Assembly (NCBI GenBank): GCA_025677815.1
Contig: JAIXMP010000002.1
Location: forward strand, 496,001 to 560,000
Source of the DNA: Phascolomyces articulosus
Taxonomy: Eukaryota > Mucoromycota > Mucoromycetes > Mucorales > Lichtheimiaceae
Length of the DNA stretch: 64,000 nt
Reading direction: 5' to 3'
Shown in pieces: positions 25,051 through 38,175 of the stretch. Under the pieces are notes generated by a model. That model searched no databases. It was not told the DNA's origin and worked only from the letters and a program-made list of their open reading frames with translations. Every line of letters starts with the position of its first letter. Positions within the stretch are counted from its first letter, which is position 1. A program made the translations under genes and the position numbers.

Positions 25051-26900
25051 TTATGGATAGCCAATGGAAAGATCATTTAATGCAACACATACGGCAGCTT
25101 TATGATGACCATTATATTGTCGAATCGTTTCACCCTGTCCAAGTTCCCATAATCGTGAAACATGATCGGATGAAGCTGTATAATTTTAATCATAGTTAGC
25201 GAAAGTAATCTTAGTCGATGATCCAAAAAGTTTCTCCCCAATTTTTTTTGGTTTACCTGTAACTAAATATGCAGAATCTGCTGAAAATGCACAATCCCAT
25301 ACCCATCGTTGATGGCCTGTCAATGTCAATACCAATTTAAAATCTTGTTCTGTACTCCATATTTTAACTGTTTTATCAGCAGAACATGTTGCCAACAATC
25401 TATCATTGATTTGAATTAGAATCGGGTTTCTATAATATCATGTTCAAGAAAAGAAACGTACTTTGTATCCGGACTTAGTAAACAACGTAATATATAATCA
25501 TTATGAGCCATGAATTTGGTTACTGGTACAATCTCTGGATTATCGGATGATGTATTTGACATTTTCCATACATAGACTCGTCCCTATTTTTTATTTTATT
25601 TTTTTTTTTTATTTTTTTTTTTTGCCATTTAGCATTGCGCTAACATAGAAAATAGATATTCCTTCCCATTCTTCCCGTTTTCGTTCCTTATACTTTACCT
25701 TATTATTTGCAGCCACCATCATAGATCCATCGGATGCTACACTCACAGACCGCATAGGTACACCTTCTTCTGGTACCTATTATATACAAAAATGAGATGT
25801 TAGTTTCTTTTTACCCCTCCTCTTTATCATATGGAAAAACAAAAATGACTTACCAATTCATGGGTACATGAATGAGCAGCAAGATCCCATATTTTAACAC
25901 TGCCGTTTTGATCACATGTGACAAGTTCACCTTGATTGGCATGCATAACTGCGTCATTGATAGGAGCTCCATTTCCAAAATTCCGCGTTAATACTGGTGG
26001 ATTACGGCCTGATCTGCACAAAAAAGAGATAACAAAGAAAATGAATATTGTTTCTTTCTCCCTCTCTCTCTCTCTTTTTCTATTTCTCCAAGTACCAAAC
26101 ACTCAATGTTATTCAAAAAGAGTTTTATATATTTACCGAGTATCCCAAATTTTCAAATGACCATCTTCACTTGCAGTAAACATCCATCGTCCTTCACCGT
26201 GGAAACCTGTTGCTGTGATATTACCAGAATGATCTCCAAAGACAACAAACTTTTTTAAAAAAAAATAATAATAAAACAAATTGTCAATACATCTCCCAAT
26301 TTTGGATAAGTCTTTTTTCTTTGTATAAAAAACAGGGTCCCAACATTTGTAGTACTATTACATACAGGATTTTCGTTGGGGTTATTGATGTCATATAATC
26401 GAACAGAATGATTTCCTAGTTATCGCCATATACAATAATCATCATTATCTACTACCATATACACTTTATGGATTACCCTTATTCTTACCTGCTGCAGCAA
26501 GTATCGTTTTATCAGGGGAAATACATAACCGATTCACTTGCTAATATATTGGAGAGTCAATCATTTAATTCACATTATCTTTAGCACTTAAAAAAAAGAG
26601 GCAATACATTACTGAATCAGGGTGTTTAATGGTACGTGAACAAATGCCACTTAATGCTTCCCAGAATCGAATGGTATTATCATAACCTGCTGTCACTAAA
26701 ATAACGGAATGACTATCGTTTTGTAAGGGTTGCTGTTGCTGCTGTGGCTGTTGCTGCTGTGGCTGTTGCTGCTGCTGTTGTTGCTGCTGCTGTTGTTGGT
26801 GTTGTTGCAATTGAGCATAATATTGTTGCTGTTGCTGTTGTTGTTGATCTTGTTGCTGCAACTGCTGTGATTCATAATCATCACCGCCACCTTGTCCCAT
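25051..26900 (-). CDS. LST8: TOR complex subunit LST8 (WD40 protein) with poly-Gln N-terminus
   Basis: Nine exons: 26613-26900, 26489-26540, 26366-26415, 26137-26249, 25854-26013, 25699-25776, 25462-25583, 25257-25399 and 25051-25175, giving 376 residues. WD repeats follow mLST8 closely: [110 protein letters not shown]8 binds the TOR kinase domain in TORC1 and TORC2. Unusually, about 60 residues rich in glutamine (roughly residues 12-60, coded at about 26720-26870) precede the first WD repeat, which in other species begins near residue 10. Confidence 0.95.
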
Positions 26901-27886
26901 GTTTGATTACAGTATAGAAAAGAAGACGCGCGAATAAATATATATATATCGATTTTTTTTTACGTTTCAGCCAAAAGAAACTAAAGAAAAGTGCAACCAA
27001 CAAGTTGAACTGGGCGGAGTCATCTCACCGCATCACATTTTTCGCCTGACACATTTTAGCATATTGGCTATTTCATTGTATAGGCTTAGAAATAATAAAA
27101 AATTAGGCTAATAATCAAATTAACTACTATTACTTCTATTTAATTCAATCTATGCATAAATAAATAATAAATAATACTGAACAATCATGTCATGATTACC
27201 CTTTTGTTTCGAAGAGGATTATAGATGAATTTAATTATTTGTGCTAAACTTTATGATCAAAGAAGAGTAGAATATTGCACATTACATGTAGAAACTACTA
27301 AATCTTCTGCATATTCTTCATTCCTGATTTGATGCACCTAAAAAACACATACGTAATATTATAATATCAAATAAATCATATCAAAATTGCCCTATCGATC
27401 TCGAAGATTGACAAGGTTTCGAGGTATCTATCTAGCAAATATACATTAGATAGATATAGTAACTATACGACGAGTCCAGAGCACTTCCAGTTGCTACTGC
27501 TACTATTAGTTACTATTTTTTTTAATACCAAATAAAAAACATTTCCATCAAATCCACCATAAAATAGTGGTTCAACACTTGTTTATCTCCATTATTATTA
27601 TTGGATATAACAAAGATTAGGACGTTACTTTTTTTCCATAGGTGCATGGAGATTTTAAGTTGAATCCCAAGTACGTTTTGATTGGATCAGAAAGTCTAGC
27701 TTGGAAAAGAAAAAAAAATAATAAAAAACGGTCTCTGAAAAAACCTTTCGTATTTTCGTTTTCCTACACTTTATATTTTCTTTCTTTTTTTATTTCTTAT
27801 ATATAAACTTCCTCCCCCCTGCAAGTTTTCCTTAGCCATCTTTAACGAATAGCAGGAACTTAGAAAAAGAAGAACCAACCATTTAC
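26901..27886. promoter_or_regulatory. Divergent promoter region LST8 / BZW
   Basis: About 1 kb between divergent coding starts. CT-rich and TATATAA sequence near 27795-27806 is about 85 bases before the BZW start. I see no gene here. Confidence 0.4.
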
Positions 27887-29671
27887 ATGAATTCTACCCA
27901 ATCTCCGGCTACAACCAATACTAAACCTGCTTTGCATGGTGTCAAAATAAAGCAAAGAAAAGTAGGTTTCATATATTCGTAGTAAGAGCTTTACAAAAAA
28001 GGAGGGGACTTGTTGATACTAAAACAAAATAAAATATTTTTCTACTCTTTCTTAAAGGGTGTTCAAAAAGCACAAGCCAAACACGAACCTGAAGGTAAAG
28101 GGATGAAGTGAAACTATATATAGAGAATTGAATATATGCCTTTTACAAGATTGGTGAAACGTTACCAGAATGTGGAATTGACAGTCCAACCCACTTTTTA
28201 TTTTTTTCATGATTAATAGTATTCAGGGATCAATTATTGCAACAATTGAATACTATTGAGAAGAATCAATTTGACGAAATCTCGGCCAAACTTGACACTC
28301 TCGGAAACACTTTAGATTATCGTAAATACGCCGATTCTCTTTTCGAAATTCTTATTACAGGTGGCATTGTTGGTAAGTAACACACGCATGTGCGTTTATG
28401 TATTTGGGAATACCGAGAGACAGGGATCGATGAATGTATAAATAATAACTTTATTATTTGAATTATGTTTAGAACCTGGAGGTATTATTACTGATGGCGC
28501 TGAACGTAGTTCGTTCAGTATTTTCTCTGCACCCGAAGATACCGAAAACATCAAACAACATGTTAATGTTTTTAACAAGGTTATTCGTCGCTACAAATAC
28601 TTGCAGCGATCTCTTGAAGATACCCTCAAGCATGTATTGCAATTTATTAACAAGTGGCAATCGGTTGAAAACCACAAGCTTGCCATGGCTACGGGTTATA
28701 TCATCACGAGTCAGCTTACGAGCGTCTCCGTCTTGAAGGTCTTATTAAAGGATTACCTGGTTAAAGATGGTGCTTCGCTAGAGTTTGCTACCAATGTGTT
28801 TCGAACCATCCTTAGCGAACAATCCATCGACCAGTTTGGCAAGATGCTCATTAGTTCCGGTATGGATTCCAAGCTGATCGATTTGTTCCCTCCAAACAAA
28901 CGTGAGGAGGATTGTCTTGCTCGTCATTTCGAGGCTGAAGATATGAAACAACTCGTTGGTTTCCATCAAAAGAATCTCAAGGATTCAGTCAAGGGAGAGT
29001 TTTTGGTCAAGCTCAAGGATATGATGTCTGAAGAATCCAAGACCACTGAAGTAAATATAATTCTTTTTTTGTTGTCATTGGGAAGGGGTGATTCAGGATG
29101 TTTTTTTCTTATTCATACATACATTATATGACTCTTTTTTTAGGTGGTGACATATATCAAGCAAATTATGAAGGAAAACAGTTTGAATGAACCTGAAGTC
29201 ATCCAAATCGTTTGGATGGCGGTGATTGGTACTGTTGATTTGATCAACGCCAGACCTGATCAAGTAGAAATCCAAACATTGCGTGCCATCAAGGTAAGAT
29301 ACTATTTATTGGAGGGAGGAATAACAGGAAAGAACAATAAAGAGAATGATTGATGAAGCTTACACATGTTTTTTATCTTTTAGGATTGGGCAACTGTTTT
29401 GGAAGCATTCACAAGTTCTCCAAAGACTGAAGTGGTCCTTCTTCAACGAGTTCAAATCACTTGTTACGAAGATGCCAAGTTAACCAAATTCTTCCGTCAA
29501 ATTGTTCAAGTCCTGTACAAGCATGATGTCTTGTCCGACAATGCAATCATCTTTTGGGCTGATAAGGCTCATAAGCCTCAAGGCAAAACCGTCTTTTTGA
29601 AGCAAATGGAAGCCTTTGTTAAATGGTTGCGTGAAAATGAAGATAGCAGTGAAGAAGAGGATGATGATTAA
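27887..29671 (+). CDS. BZW: BZW / eIF5-mimic protein (5MP), W2 domain
   Basis: Six exons, 27887-27961, 28058-28094, 28220-28372, 28473-29050, 29144-29293 and 29384-29671, give 426 residues. Family landmarks: KPALHGVKIKQRK at the N-terminus, LDYRKYADSLFEILITGG, FNKVIRRYKYL, KLIDLFPPNKRE, and a C-terminal W2 (eIF5C-type) domain with VTYIKQIMKENSLNEPEVIQ (split by the family consensus), DWATVLEAF, KQMEAFVKWLRE, and an acidic end SSEEEDDD. 5MP proteins bind eIF2 and eIF3 and compete with eIF5, tightening start-codon selection. Budding yeast has no clear orthologue. Confidence 0.94.
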
Positions 29672-30054
29672 ACAAACGGATAATATATCTCTATCTATCA
29701 ATCCATTATCTTCCTAAAGTTCTTATTATACACACATCCACACTTATTCAGATATTGAAAACACGAAAAAAAATGATTGAAAATAAAAAAAAAATGCGTA
29801 AAAATTTGCCCTTGTATATATTTCTTATTTCTTCACAAGTAAAAAGAGAGAGAAGACAGAACAAAGTAAAAAAGGGTGTGTGTGTGTGTGGGTTTTTTCA
29901 AATGGGATAAAAAAGTAAGATAAAAAAGGAAGTGTTATAAAAAAGAAAAAGAAAAGAAAAAGAAAAGAAAAAAGCTAAAGAAAAATAGAAAAAGATGCCA
30001 TTTTTTTTGTTGGTTTTTTTTTTAGGTTTTGGAATTTTTGTTATTATTATATTA
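29672..30054. other. Convergent 3' spacer BZW/CYC8
   Basis: Holds a (GT)n run near 29876-29891 and an A/G-rich simple stretch at 29938-29975. No gene seen. Confidence 0.5.
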
Positions 30055-33000
30055 TTATGCTTTAGGACTTGGGGTCTTGTCTGTTACTTCGCCTTCTTCC
30101 TTTGTATCATCTACTGTTGGCATAGGTTCATCTTTATCTGCTTCTTCTGATGTGGATTTAGCAATAGGGGATGATGGTTTAGGGGATGATGCTGGTGCTG
30201 TAGCAGCAGCAGCAGCAGCATTGGCCGTCTTTGGACTCGTACTAGAGGTAGTAGTATTTGTAGTAGGTGTAGCTTCTTTGCATTCATCCATTTTGGATGT
30301 TGTTTTTTCTTCTTGTTGCTTTTTACTATCTTCTGGTTCAGCAGGTCTCGGTCGCTTACTTTCTTGTTCTTCCGTGGATTCACCTTCAAATGCTCGCTTT
30401 TGTTGACTATTAATATTAGAATTAGGTGTGCCATTATTATTACTATTATCTTGTGGTTTAGGCGACGGCTGTTGTTCCCGTTGCTGTGATGGTTGCTCCT
30501 CAGGTTTCTCGGGTTGTTTTGGAGAAGGTTCTTGTTGAGGAGATGGCTCACGTTGTGGTTGTGACTGTGATGGTTGTGTTGATGGAGAAGGTTGCTGTGG
30601 TGGTTCTCGTTGACCTCCACCCCCCATACTTAACAATGTATTAGCAGCACTTTCATCATAATCTTCATCCACACGTCGAGTAGTAGGTTCTTTGGAAGCT
30701 TCAGCAGAACCAGCTAAAGAATCAGCTGGGGTAGAGGTGCTGGCGGCACTCATAGGGACAGATTCTTTGGGTTCTTCTACAGTAGAAGATCTTTGTTGTT
30801 GTTCAGGTTCCCGTTTTTGTTCTTGTTCCTGTTGTAAAGATAGCTCCCGCTGCTCCTGTGATGGTTGTGATGGTTGTGGTGAAGGTTGACGAGGAGTTTG
30901 ATCTCGTTTCTTTGCTTGTTGTTCTTCACTTACTCTTGGGGATTCAAGAGGAGCGGTGGACATTGGAACATCACGTGTGGTTTCTTGAGATGAAGATGGC
31001 GGTGCTGCTGCTGCTGCATGCGAAGAAGGGGGTGGAGGAGGTGGATGATGATGTTGATGTGATGGTGCCTCCTTTTGTTGTTCATGATGTTGCTGGTGTT
31101 GTTGATGGTGTGGAGGGTGTTGCGATGAAGTAGGTGGGGGTGGAAGTGAAGGTGCTTCTCGTTGTTGATGTGGATGATGATGATGATGACGAGAAGGAGG
31201 ATGCTGATGAGGATGCTGTTGATCTTCATGATCCGGACCCTTTTCATTAGCAACAGATGAACTTGTAGCAGATGTATGAGGAGCAGGTGGACGATATAAT
31301 CGTGGCGACTCATTAGCTTCTTGCTTCACTGGAGGTGTAGAAGTGGTAGCAGCATGATGTTGTACTGGTGAAGCATGTTGTGGAGGCGGTGGTTGTTCGC
31401 CAGGATAATCTCTACGAGGATAAGGAGATTGGCTCGAAGGTCTAGGCACATGCCGATTACTATCCTCTCGACCAATAGGTGAGCGTGGCATGGGTAATGG
31501 ATGCTGCTGTTCTTCACGATGAGGAACATGAGGAGAAGCATGTGAATTACGTGGAGATGCCGTTGCTTGTTGAGGAGGTGGTGGAGGCTGTTGTGCTTCT
31601 TGATGATGATGATGTGGCGATTGCCACATACCACGTGGTTGAAGCGAAGAAGAAGACGAATTAGGTCGTCCATTACTGTCGGCATGTTCATGCTTCATAT
31701 AAGGAGAATGACGTACTGAAGCATGATCGGCTTGTGGACTGGGTTGATAAGGTGCCGACGTGGGTGGTGGCGGAGGTGTTTGATGTGCACCGGTTCGGGC
31801 ATCTTCGGGAATAATAGGATTCATTTGTGAACGATCAGAAGGTGTAGGTGCTTGGCCACCACCAATGCCTGGAATACGAACATCTTCACGAGCAGTGGGT
31901 TGACTACCTGAAGAAGGATATTGCGAATGCAAACCTGAAGGACGACGATCAGGAGGTTGACCACCCAAAGCAGGAAGATCACGTCCTTGAGCACTGCCAT
32001 TTTCATGTGTTGGCATATTGTTTGCGGGTAATAAGGGTGTGGATGCACGCTCTTCACCAGGTCGAACAGGAGCGCCACCACTTCCACCTCCACTGGCAGC
32101 ACCAGTTGTTGCACCACCACTACTACCTCCACTACCTCCACCACCACCTGTGGTACTGTATGCAGACATACTTGACAAAGATGGTCCGGGAGCCGACTAA
32201 GGTTGTACAAGAAATGGAAAAACCGGTTATGAACAAAAAAAATCCCACTATTTTCACATTTGATCTCCCCCAAAAACCTTTCTTTCATTATCTCTCTCGT
32301 CCTAACAATCTTTGTATCCTTTTCCCATTCCATAGATGTAGTTGTTAATCGTACCTGATTGTATGGACCACCATTCAATGGCTGAGCACCTGGACCATTT
32401 TGATATTGATTCGGATTGCTTACATCACGAGGAGCTGGTGCACTACCCGCACTAGAAAGAATGGTTATTCCCCAAAAACAAAATATTAGGATGCATGTTA
32501 AACTAATCACTTGAATCATTTAAAAAAGATAGAAACTTACACTTGAGAAGATTGAACGGATTGCGACTTGCGCAATAATTCCAAACGCTGTTTGATATGT
32601 GGATTGGACGGATCCAATTCCGCGGCGCGCTGATAGGCATCCAGAGCATCCTGGACTTGATTGTTGCATGACTCGTACAAAGTACCAAGATCGTACCACA
32701 CTTCACTAATGTATGGATTAAGCCGAATAGCCCGACTATAAGCATCCAAAGCATCACGATACTATATAGTTTTGTTTTTTTTAAAAATTATGAATGATAC
32801 ATGTTAATGATAGCACTATGAGCCTATTTTTTTACAAGTGATCTTCATTATCCACCTTTTTTCCAAACCCTTCCCAAACCAACGTGATTTGTTTCTTTCC
32901 TTTTCAACACCTTTTCTAATCATTATATATATATATCTTCCACTAACATTGTCCCTGTTGCCTTACCTGATTGATTTGATAATAAAGAACACCAATAGAA

Positions 33001-34791
33001 CACCAAAAGGTAGGATTACGCGCGTCACGATACACTGCTTGTTGATAGGCTTCATAAGCCTTATTATAATTTTGTTCTGCCATATAACAACGACCCAAAA
33101 GGTACCACGATTGAGCATCATTACTATCTGATTTTAAGGAGCGTGTCAAGTATTGAATAGCCAATGTTTGGTTGCAGAATGAAGTGTTTTGTTGGTGATA
33201 TAACCAACCCAATTGTTGTAAAACCTTGGCATGATCAGGATTCTCGGCTAATACACGTTCATATGCTTCCTTTGCCAATTCATACTAAAAATCATATTTT
33301 TCCCAATAGAGAGAGTTGTGTTATTTTTTTATTATCATTCATAAATAAACTTCGTTTCGTTTCTGACCTTTCTTCCTATTATCTCTTTATTTTTCTTTTG
33401 CAATGATACATCATAAAGCCTTTCTCTCTCTTTTCCTCCTTTTTTCCCTATTGATTCTTATATATATATAATTACCTCCTTTTGTTGTTCATAAACATGG
33501 CCAGTTTGGAACCAAATATCGGACTCAGTTAAAGGACGTGGTGGCGTATGAAGAATATATCGGAAACACTAAGTAGAAATATATATTAATTTTATCATAT
33601 TCTCATGATCCTAGATAGATATATCTCCAACGGTTACAATTGACAACAGTAACGGAAATAGTTTCACTGTGTGTACCTGAAGTGATAAATCAAACTTTTG
33701 TTGTTGTTTGTATATAATACCCAGTCGAAAGTAAATTTCGTTTGCTTTTTCGAATTTCGGATCCATTTTCATAACAGCCGAAAAGGCTTCTTCTGCATGT
33801 TCGAGTGATCCATAACGATCATAAAGTATACCAATACCATACCAAAGTTTTGGATCCTAAAAAATATATAAATATAAAAGATAGTTAGTATTATATATGG
33901 TAGTAGATCAATGAATTACGTCGTTTTCATTTCACCCCCTTTATTTTATTGCTATTGTTCATGTCATTGATCTACCAAACGTCACTCTCACTCTTCCCCT
34001 TTTTTTACAAACACACACAAACACACAACGATTAAACAATTCTATTACTATTATTTAGTTATTTTTATTGTTATTGTTATTATTTACCTTTGGATTCGAA
34101 AGATGATATAATGCTTGTTGGTATGCATGGTACGCATCTTGAAGATTATCCATCATGAGATAACAGTGACCTAATGCTGCCCACGTCTCACCATTATTTT
34201 CTTGAATTCCCAAGATTCGTTTAAAGTATTCAACAGCCTATGTTTTATCCCATTTTTTTTATAATAAATAAATATAAGAATAAGCCGATAGGAATGAGAA
34301 CGATGAAAATACTCATCATTGAAATAAAGATTGGTTTTTTTTTAAAAAAAATGTTGTTCTTTTTTTTTACCCTGCCAAATTGTTCGCGACCTCGACATAA
34401 AGACGCGATCTGAGTCAATGCAGGCACAGAATATGGATTATGTCTTAAAGCTGATTCGTAACAACTAGTGGCCTTGTCGTAATCTGTCATCATTTCTGCA
34501 AGATTACCTATATAAATTATTGATTATGAATATCATGATTAGAAAATAATAATAATAATCAATTCCATGAAATGATTTTTTATTTATTTATTTATATTTA
34601 CCCATTGACAACCACGTTTGTTCATTAACAGCAGCCAATTTTTGAGCAGCTGTTTGCTGTTGTGGAGGTGGTGGCGGTTGTTGTTGTGATTGTGATTGTT
34701 GTTGCTGCTGCTGTTGTTGTTGCTGTTGTTGTTGTGATGGCGGCTGCACGGATGGTGGTTGGTGCTGCTGCTGTGGTGTCGTTGCAGCCAT
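30055..34791 (-). CDS. CYC8: General transcriptional corepressor CYC8/SSN6 (TPR protein)
   Basis: Nine exons: 34602-34791, 34371-34507, 34088-34237, 33677-33856, 33476-33568, 32967-33284, 32541-32761, 32355-32451 and 30055-32196, giving 1175 residues. A poly-Q/P N-terminus is followed by tetratricopeptide repeats at about residues 62-430 (for example AVEYFKRILGIQENNGETWA, YELAKEAYERVLAENPDHAK, NPTFWCSIGVLYYQINQ, DALDAYQRAAELDPSNPHIK), the arrangement of Ssn6/Cyc8. The last exon codes about 700 residues of Pro/Gln/Ser/His-rich disordered sequence ending in an acidic segment. Ssn6 pairs with Tup1 and is recruited by DNA-binding repressors. Long antisense ORFs over the last exon are composition artefacts. 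Confidence 0.93.
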
Positions 34792-35402
34792 GGTCTAAAC
34801 ACACATTAAAAACATAATTCAAAAAAAAGTTAGTTTTATTTACTTATTCTAGATTCCATGTGCCATATATACATCCCTCGATGAAAGGTTGTCAAAAAAA
34901 ACGAGTTATATATATAAAAACACGCAATACACACACTCATATATACACCAACTTTTTATTTATTTTTACCTGTCAAGGAAGTGGGGGGTGGGAGAGAGAG
35001 AAAAAAAGGTTTAGAATACGAAAAGGGGTTTATTATAGGAATAGGAAAAAAAAAAAAAAGAGATTTGATTTTCAATAAAAAAAAAAGTTATAGAAAACAA
35101 GGGATCAGAAAATAATAATAAGAAAAAAAGGGAGATTAAGCGCGGGGGGAAAAGAAACCTTTCTTTTATTCACTTACAATTTAAGATGGAGAAAAAAAAA
35201 TATAATAAAAAGAGAGGTAAAAAGAACAAAAACAACGAACCGCAAACAACGATTTGCCTTTCTTCTTCAGCACAGCCGCCTCTCTGGCACACTCTTTTAC
35301 TCTTCCAACTTTTTTCAACTCCAAAACCAACCAACCAAAATGTCCCCCCACCTCTCGCTTCTCTTCTTCATTTTCGTTCCGGTGTTGTGTGTTTATTACT
35401 AT

Positions 35403-35436
<34 letters not shown>

Positions 35437-35682
35437 AAGCTTACACACATATACACATTTCACACTGCTTGCAAAAAAAAAAAAAATGACTCGGGTCGAA
35501 CATCGACACACATCTTTCCTTTTATTGAAAAGCCGCTTTTTTATATATGTGAAAAAAAATGATCGCATTTGTGCTATGTGTAATATTTTTCTAAATTAAG
35601 TTTGCTTATTTTATACACATAAGTATATCTCACACCCACAGAAATGATTTATGACGCACGGTACATCATTTCTCATATGTAA
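34792..35682. promoter_or_regulatory. CYC8 upstream region
   Basis: Upstream of CYC8 on the minus strand. It contains a (GT)12 run at 35413-35436 and purine-rich stretches near 34981-35230 (pyrimidine-rich in the transcript sense, likely the leader). No gene supported; small ORFs here read low-complexity or dinucleotide repeats. Confidence 0.45.
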
Positions 35683-35860
35683 CTATAGAAACCCTATTTT
35701 GCTGCCATGGAAACTATTTGCTGTTCTGAAAACCTCATTCGTTGCCATGGTAACTCATTGGTTGTTATGATGATAACATTTGTTGCTATGGAAACCATTT
35801 TTCGTCGCTATGGTAACCCTGTTTTATTGCCATGGAAACAGCTTGCTGCTATGGAAAGAC
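35676..35860. repeat. Tandem array of X-box (RFX-type) motifs, period about 20 bases
   Basis: About nine copies of a degenerate unit with consensus GTTGCYATGGWAAC. Cores start near 35685, 35707, 35727, 35747, 35767, 35788, 35810, 35832 and 35851, so spacing is 22, 20, 20, 20, 21, 22, 22 and 19 bases, close to two helical turns. The copy at 35741 reads GTTGCCATGGTAAC, matching the known X-box bound by RFX proteins (Crt1 in budding yeast). The third and fifth copies are degenerate. It lies about 0.9 kb upstream of CYC8 and about 0.8 kb upstream of glutamine synthetase. The match to X-box is established knowledge; the binding factor and target gene are inference. Confidence 0.8.
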
Positions 35861-36339
35861 TTATTATAGAAAGGGATCATATATTTATTTTTGACGTTTA
35901 GGAAGTATCAACGACATTTTTCGATGATGAATGAGCTTATATAGACTTCAAACCAAGGTGTAGAAAAAAATATTGTATTTGTTTGTGTTGTAAAGAAGGC
36001 AGCCCCGTGTGATTCAATAGTAGAAGTAGTAAATATATGTAGTATTATAGAAGTGATAAATAACATGTATTAATGCATATCGAAATTGGATGTGTGTATG
36101 CCTTATCTTAATATTTGTGGCTGCAAGGGGTGTGTTTTTCTTATCATATACATATGCTGATTGTTGCTTGTATATATATACCTCCCACTTTCAACCTATT
36201 ATAATTATTATTATTTTTGACAAGTCCCTTTCATGTTATATATATAAATCACCACCTTGAATAATAATAAATACTTGACATTAAAAGGAGTATATAAAAG
36301 AAAATGAGTGTGATAATTACGGAAAAGAGAGGGAAGGAG

Positions 36340-36560
36340 AATCAATTGATAAACAACAAGAAAGCAACAACCATTAATAGTAAGAGATTGATAAGAAAGA
36401 AACTCAATTGTCAAATGCTCCGAATCACCCACTCATATTTTGTTCACTCAACACTTATTCTATACAGTAGAGATAAACTCCCTCTTTTTACTTTAGAGTG
36501 ACACAACTTATCAGTCTATTTTCTTTTTATCACCTATTTATATAAAAACCTACTTCTTTT
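36340..36560 (+). promoter_or_regulatory. Glutamine synthetase promoter with GATA motifs and TATA box
   Basis: GATAA-type sites occur at 36348, 36390 (GATAAG) and 36472, and reverse copies at 36507-36512 (CTTATC) and near 36527. A TATATAAAA motif at about 36539-36547 lies roughly 90 bases before the start codon. GATA factors of the AreA type control nitrogen genes in fungi, so nitrogen regulation of this gene is plausible, but GATAA is frequent in AT-rich DNA. Confidence 0.5.
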
Positions 36561-36631
36561 TTCTTTCTCCTCCTCTTCTTCTTTACTTTATTATCACTTT
36601 TTTCTTCTATTAAAAAATCACGACAAACAAT

Positions 36632-37993
36632 ATGGCTGTTCTTTCAAACGCTTCTATTCTTAAAAAATATTTAAGTCTCGATCAACAGGGTTTAGTCCAA
36701 GCAGAGTACATTTGGATTGATGGTTTTAATCAATTACGATCCAAGACAAAGACGCTAAATAAAATGCCAACCAGTGTATCCGAGTTATCTGAATGGAACT
36801 ATGATGGATCATCTACTGGTCAAGCAGAAGGTCATGATTCTGATGTATTATTACAACCTGTCGCCATGTTTGCTGATCCATTCCGTGGTGGTGATAATAA
36901 ATTGATTCTTTGTGAAACTTATAATCCAGGTAACATACAATAATAGTGATTTTGCTTGTCATTTGTATACTCATAACCCTTTCTCTCTCTATAAATGATA
37001 GATGGTACTCCTCATGCTACCAATTATCGTCATTCTTGTAAAAAAGTCATGGATACTTATGCTCATACAAAACCATGGTTTGGTATTGAACAAGAATATA
37101 TGTTTATTGATCCTGAAACTACTCGCCCTTACGGATGGCCACGCAATGGTTACCCGGAACCACAGGTAATAATAAAAAACAAGATTTATCTTTTTTTTAG
37201 TTATCTTATCTTTTTTTTTTCTATTGTGATCTTTTTCTTGGGTTTCCTTCTGGTATCTAACCAATGAAATTCAATTGTTTTACCACTATAACAGGGCAAA
37301 TATTATTGCGGTGTAGGTGCAGGCAAGATTTTTGGACGTGATTTAGTAGAAGCTCATTATCGTGCATGTTTATATGCTGGTGTCAATATTTCAGGTGTTA
37401 ATGCAGAAGTAGCACCTGGTCAGTTTGAATATCAAGTGGGCCCTTGTGAAGGCATTGATATGGGTGATCATTTATGGATCGCTCGTTATATCCTTGAACG
37501 TGTTGCTGAAGATTTTGCTGTGGGCGTTACTATTCATCCTAAACCTATTCAAGGTGATTGGAACGGTGCCGGTTGTCATACCAGTAAGTTTTTTAGACAG
37601 AGAGATCGATAGATAATAAAAAAGATAATGGAAAACTCAATGGGTCGATAAACTAACGGATCCCTCATTTTTTAAATAGACTACTCAACCGAAGAAATGC
37701 GACAAGAAGGTGGTTTAGCAGCTATTGAAAAAGCCATTGAAAAGATGAGCTTGAAACATTTTGAACATATTGCCGTGTATGGTGAAGATAATGATCAACG
37801 TTTGACAGGCAAACATGAAACGGGTCATATCGGCGCATTCTCTTACGGTATTGCCAATCGTGGTGCTTCTATTCGTATCCCTCGTCATGTTGGCAAAGAA
37901 GGCAAAGGCTATATGGAAGATCGCCGTCCTGCTTCCAACATTGATCCTTATCGTGTCACATCCATCATTCTTGAATCCTCATTAGGTCCTTAA
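36632..37993 (+). CDS. GLN1: Glutamine synthetase (type II)
   Basis: Four exons, 36632-36929, 37002-37165, 37295-37583 and 37680-37993, give 354 residues, the usual length of eukaryotic GSII. Beta-grasp landmarks [18 protein letters not shown] and [17 protein letters not shown] are followed by catalytic-domain motifs [49 protein letters not shown] and [20 protein letters not shown]. It condenses ammonium and glutamate to glutamine with ATP, in the cytosol. The upstream region has GATA-type sites and, farther away, the X-box array. Confidence 0.97.
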
Positions 37994-38140
37994 ATGAAAC
38001 TCGGCATGAATCAAACCAACAATCATGAAAAAAAGCAAGCCAGTATAATATTCCATTTCAACCTCCTTTTCACAATTTGAATGCACTTTCCAGAACTATG
38101 ACTGTTGTTTACTATTACTACCATGAAACCACACCCCATT

Positions 38141-38175
<35 letters not shown>

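Noticed and set aside
30111..32519. Several long ORFs on both strands over the last CYC8 exon
   Set aside because: They read runs of His, Leu, Val or Asn from the other frames of CAN/CCN repeats; the CYC8 frame alone joins the TPR exons.
35707..35901. 64-codon plus-strand ORF starting inside the X-box array
   Set aside because: Its Met and Trp/Leu pattern is created by the ATGG repeats themselves; no splice or start context, no family.
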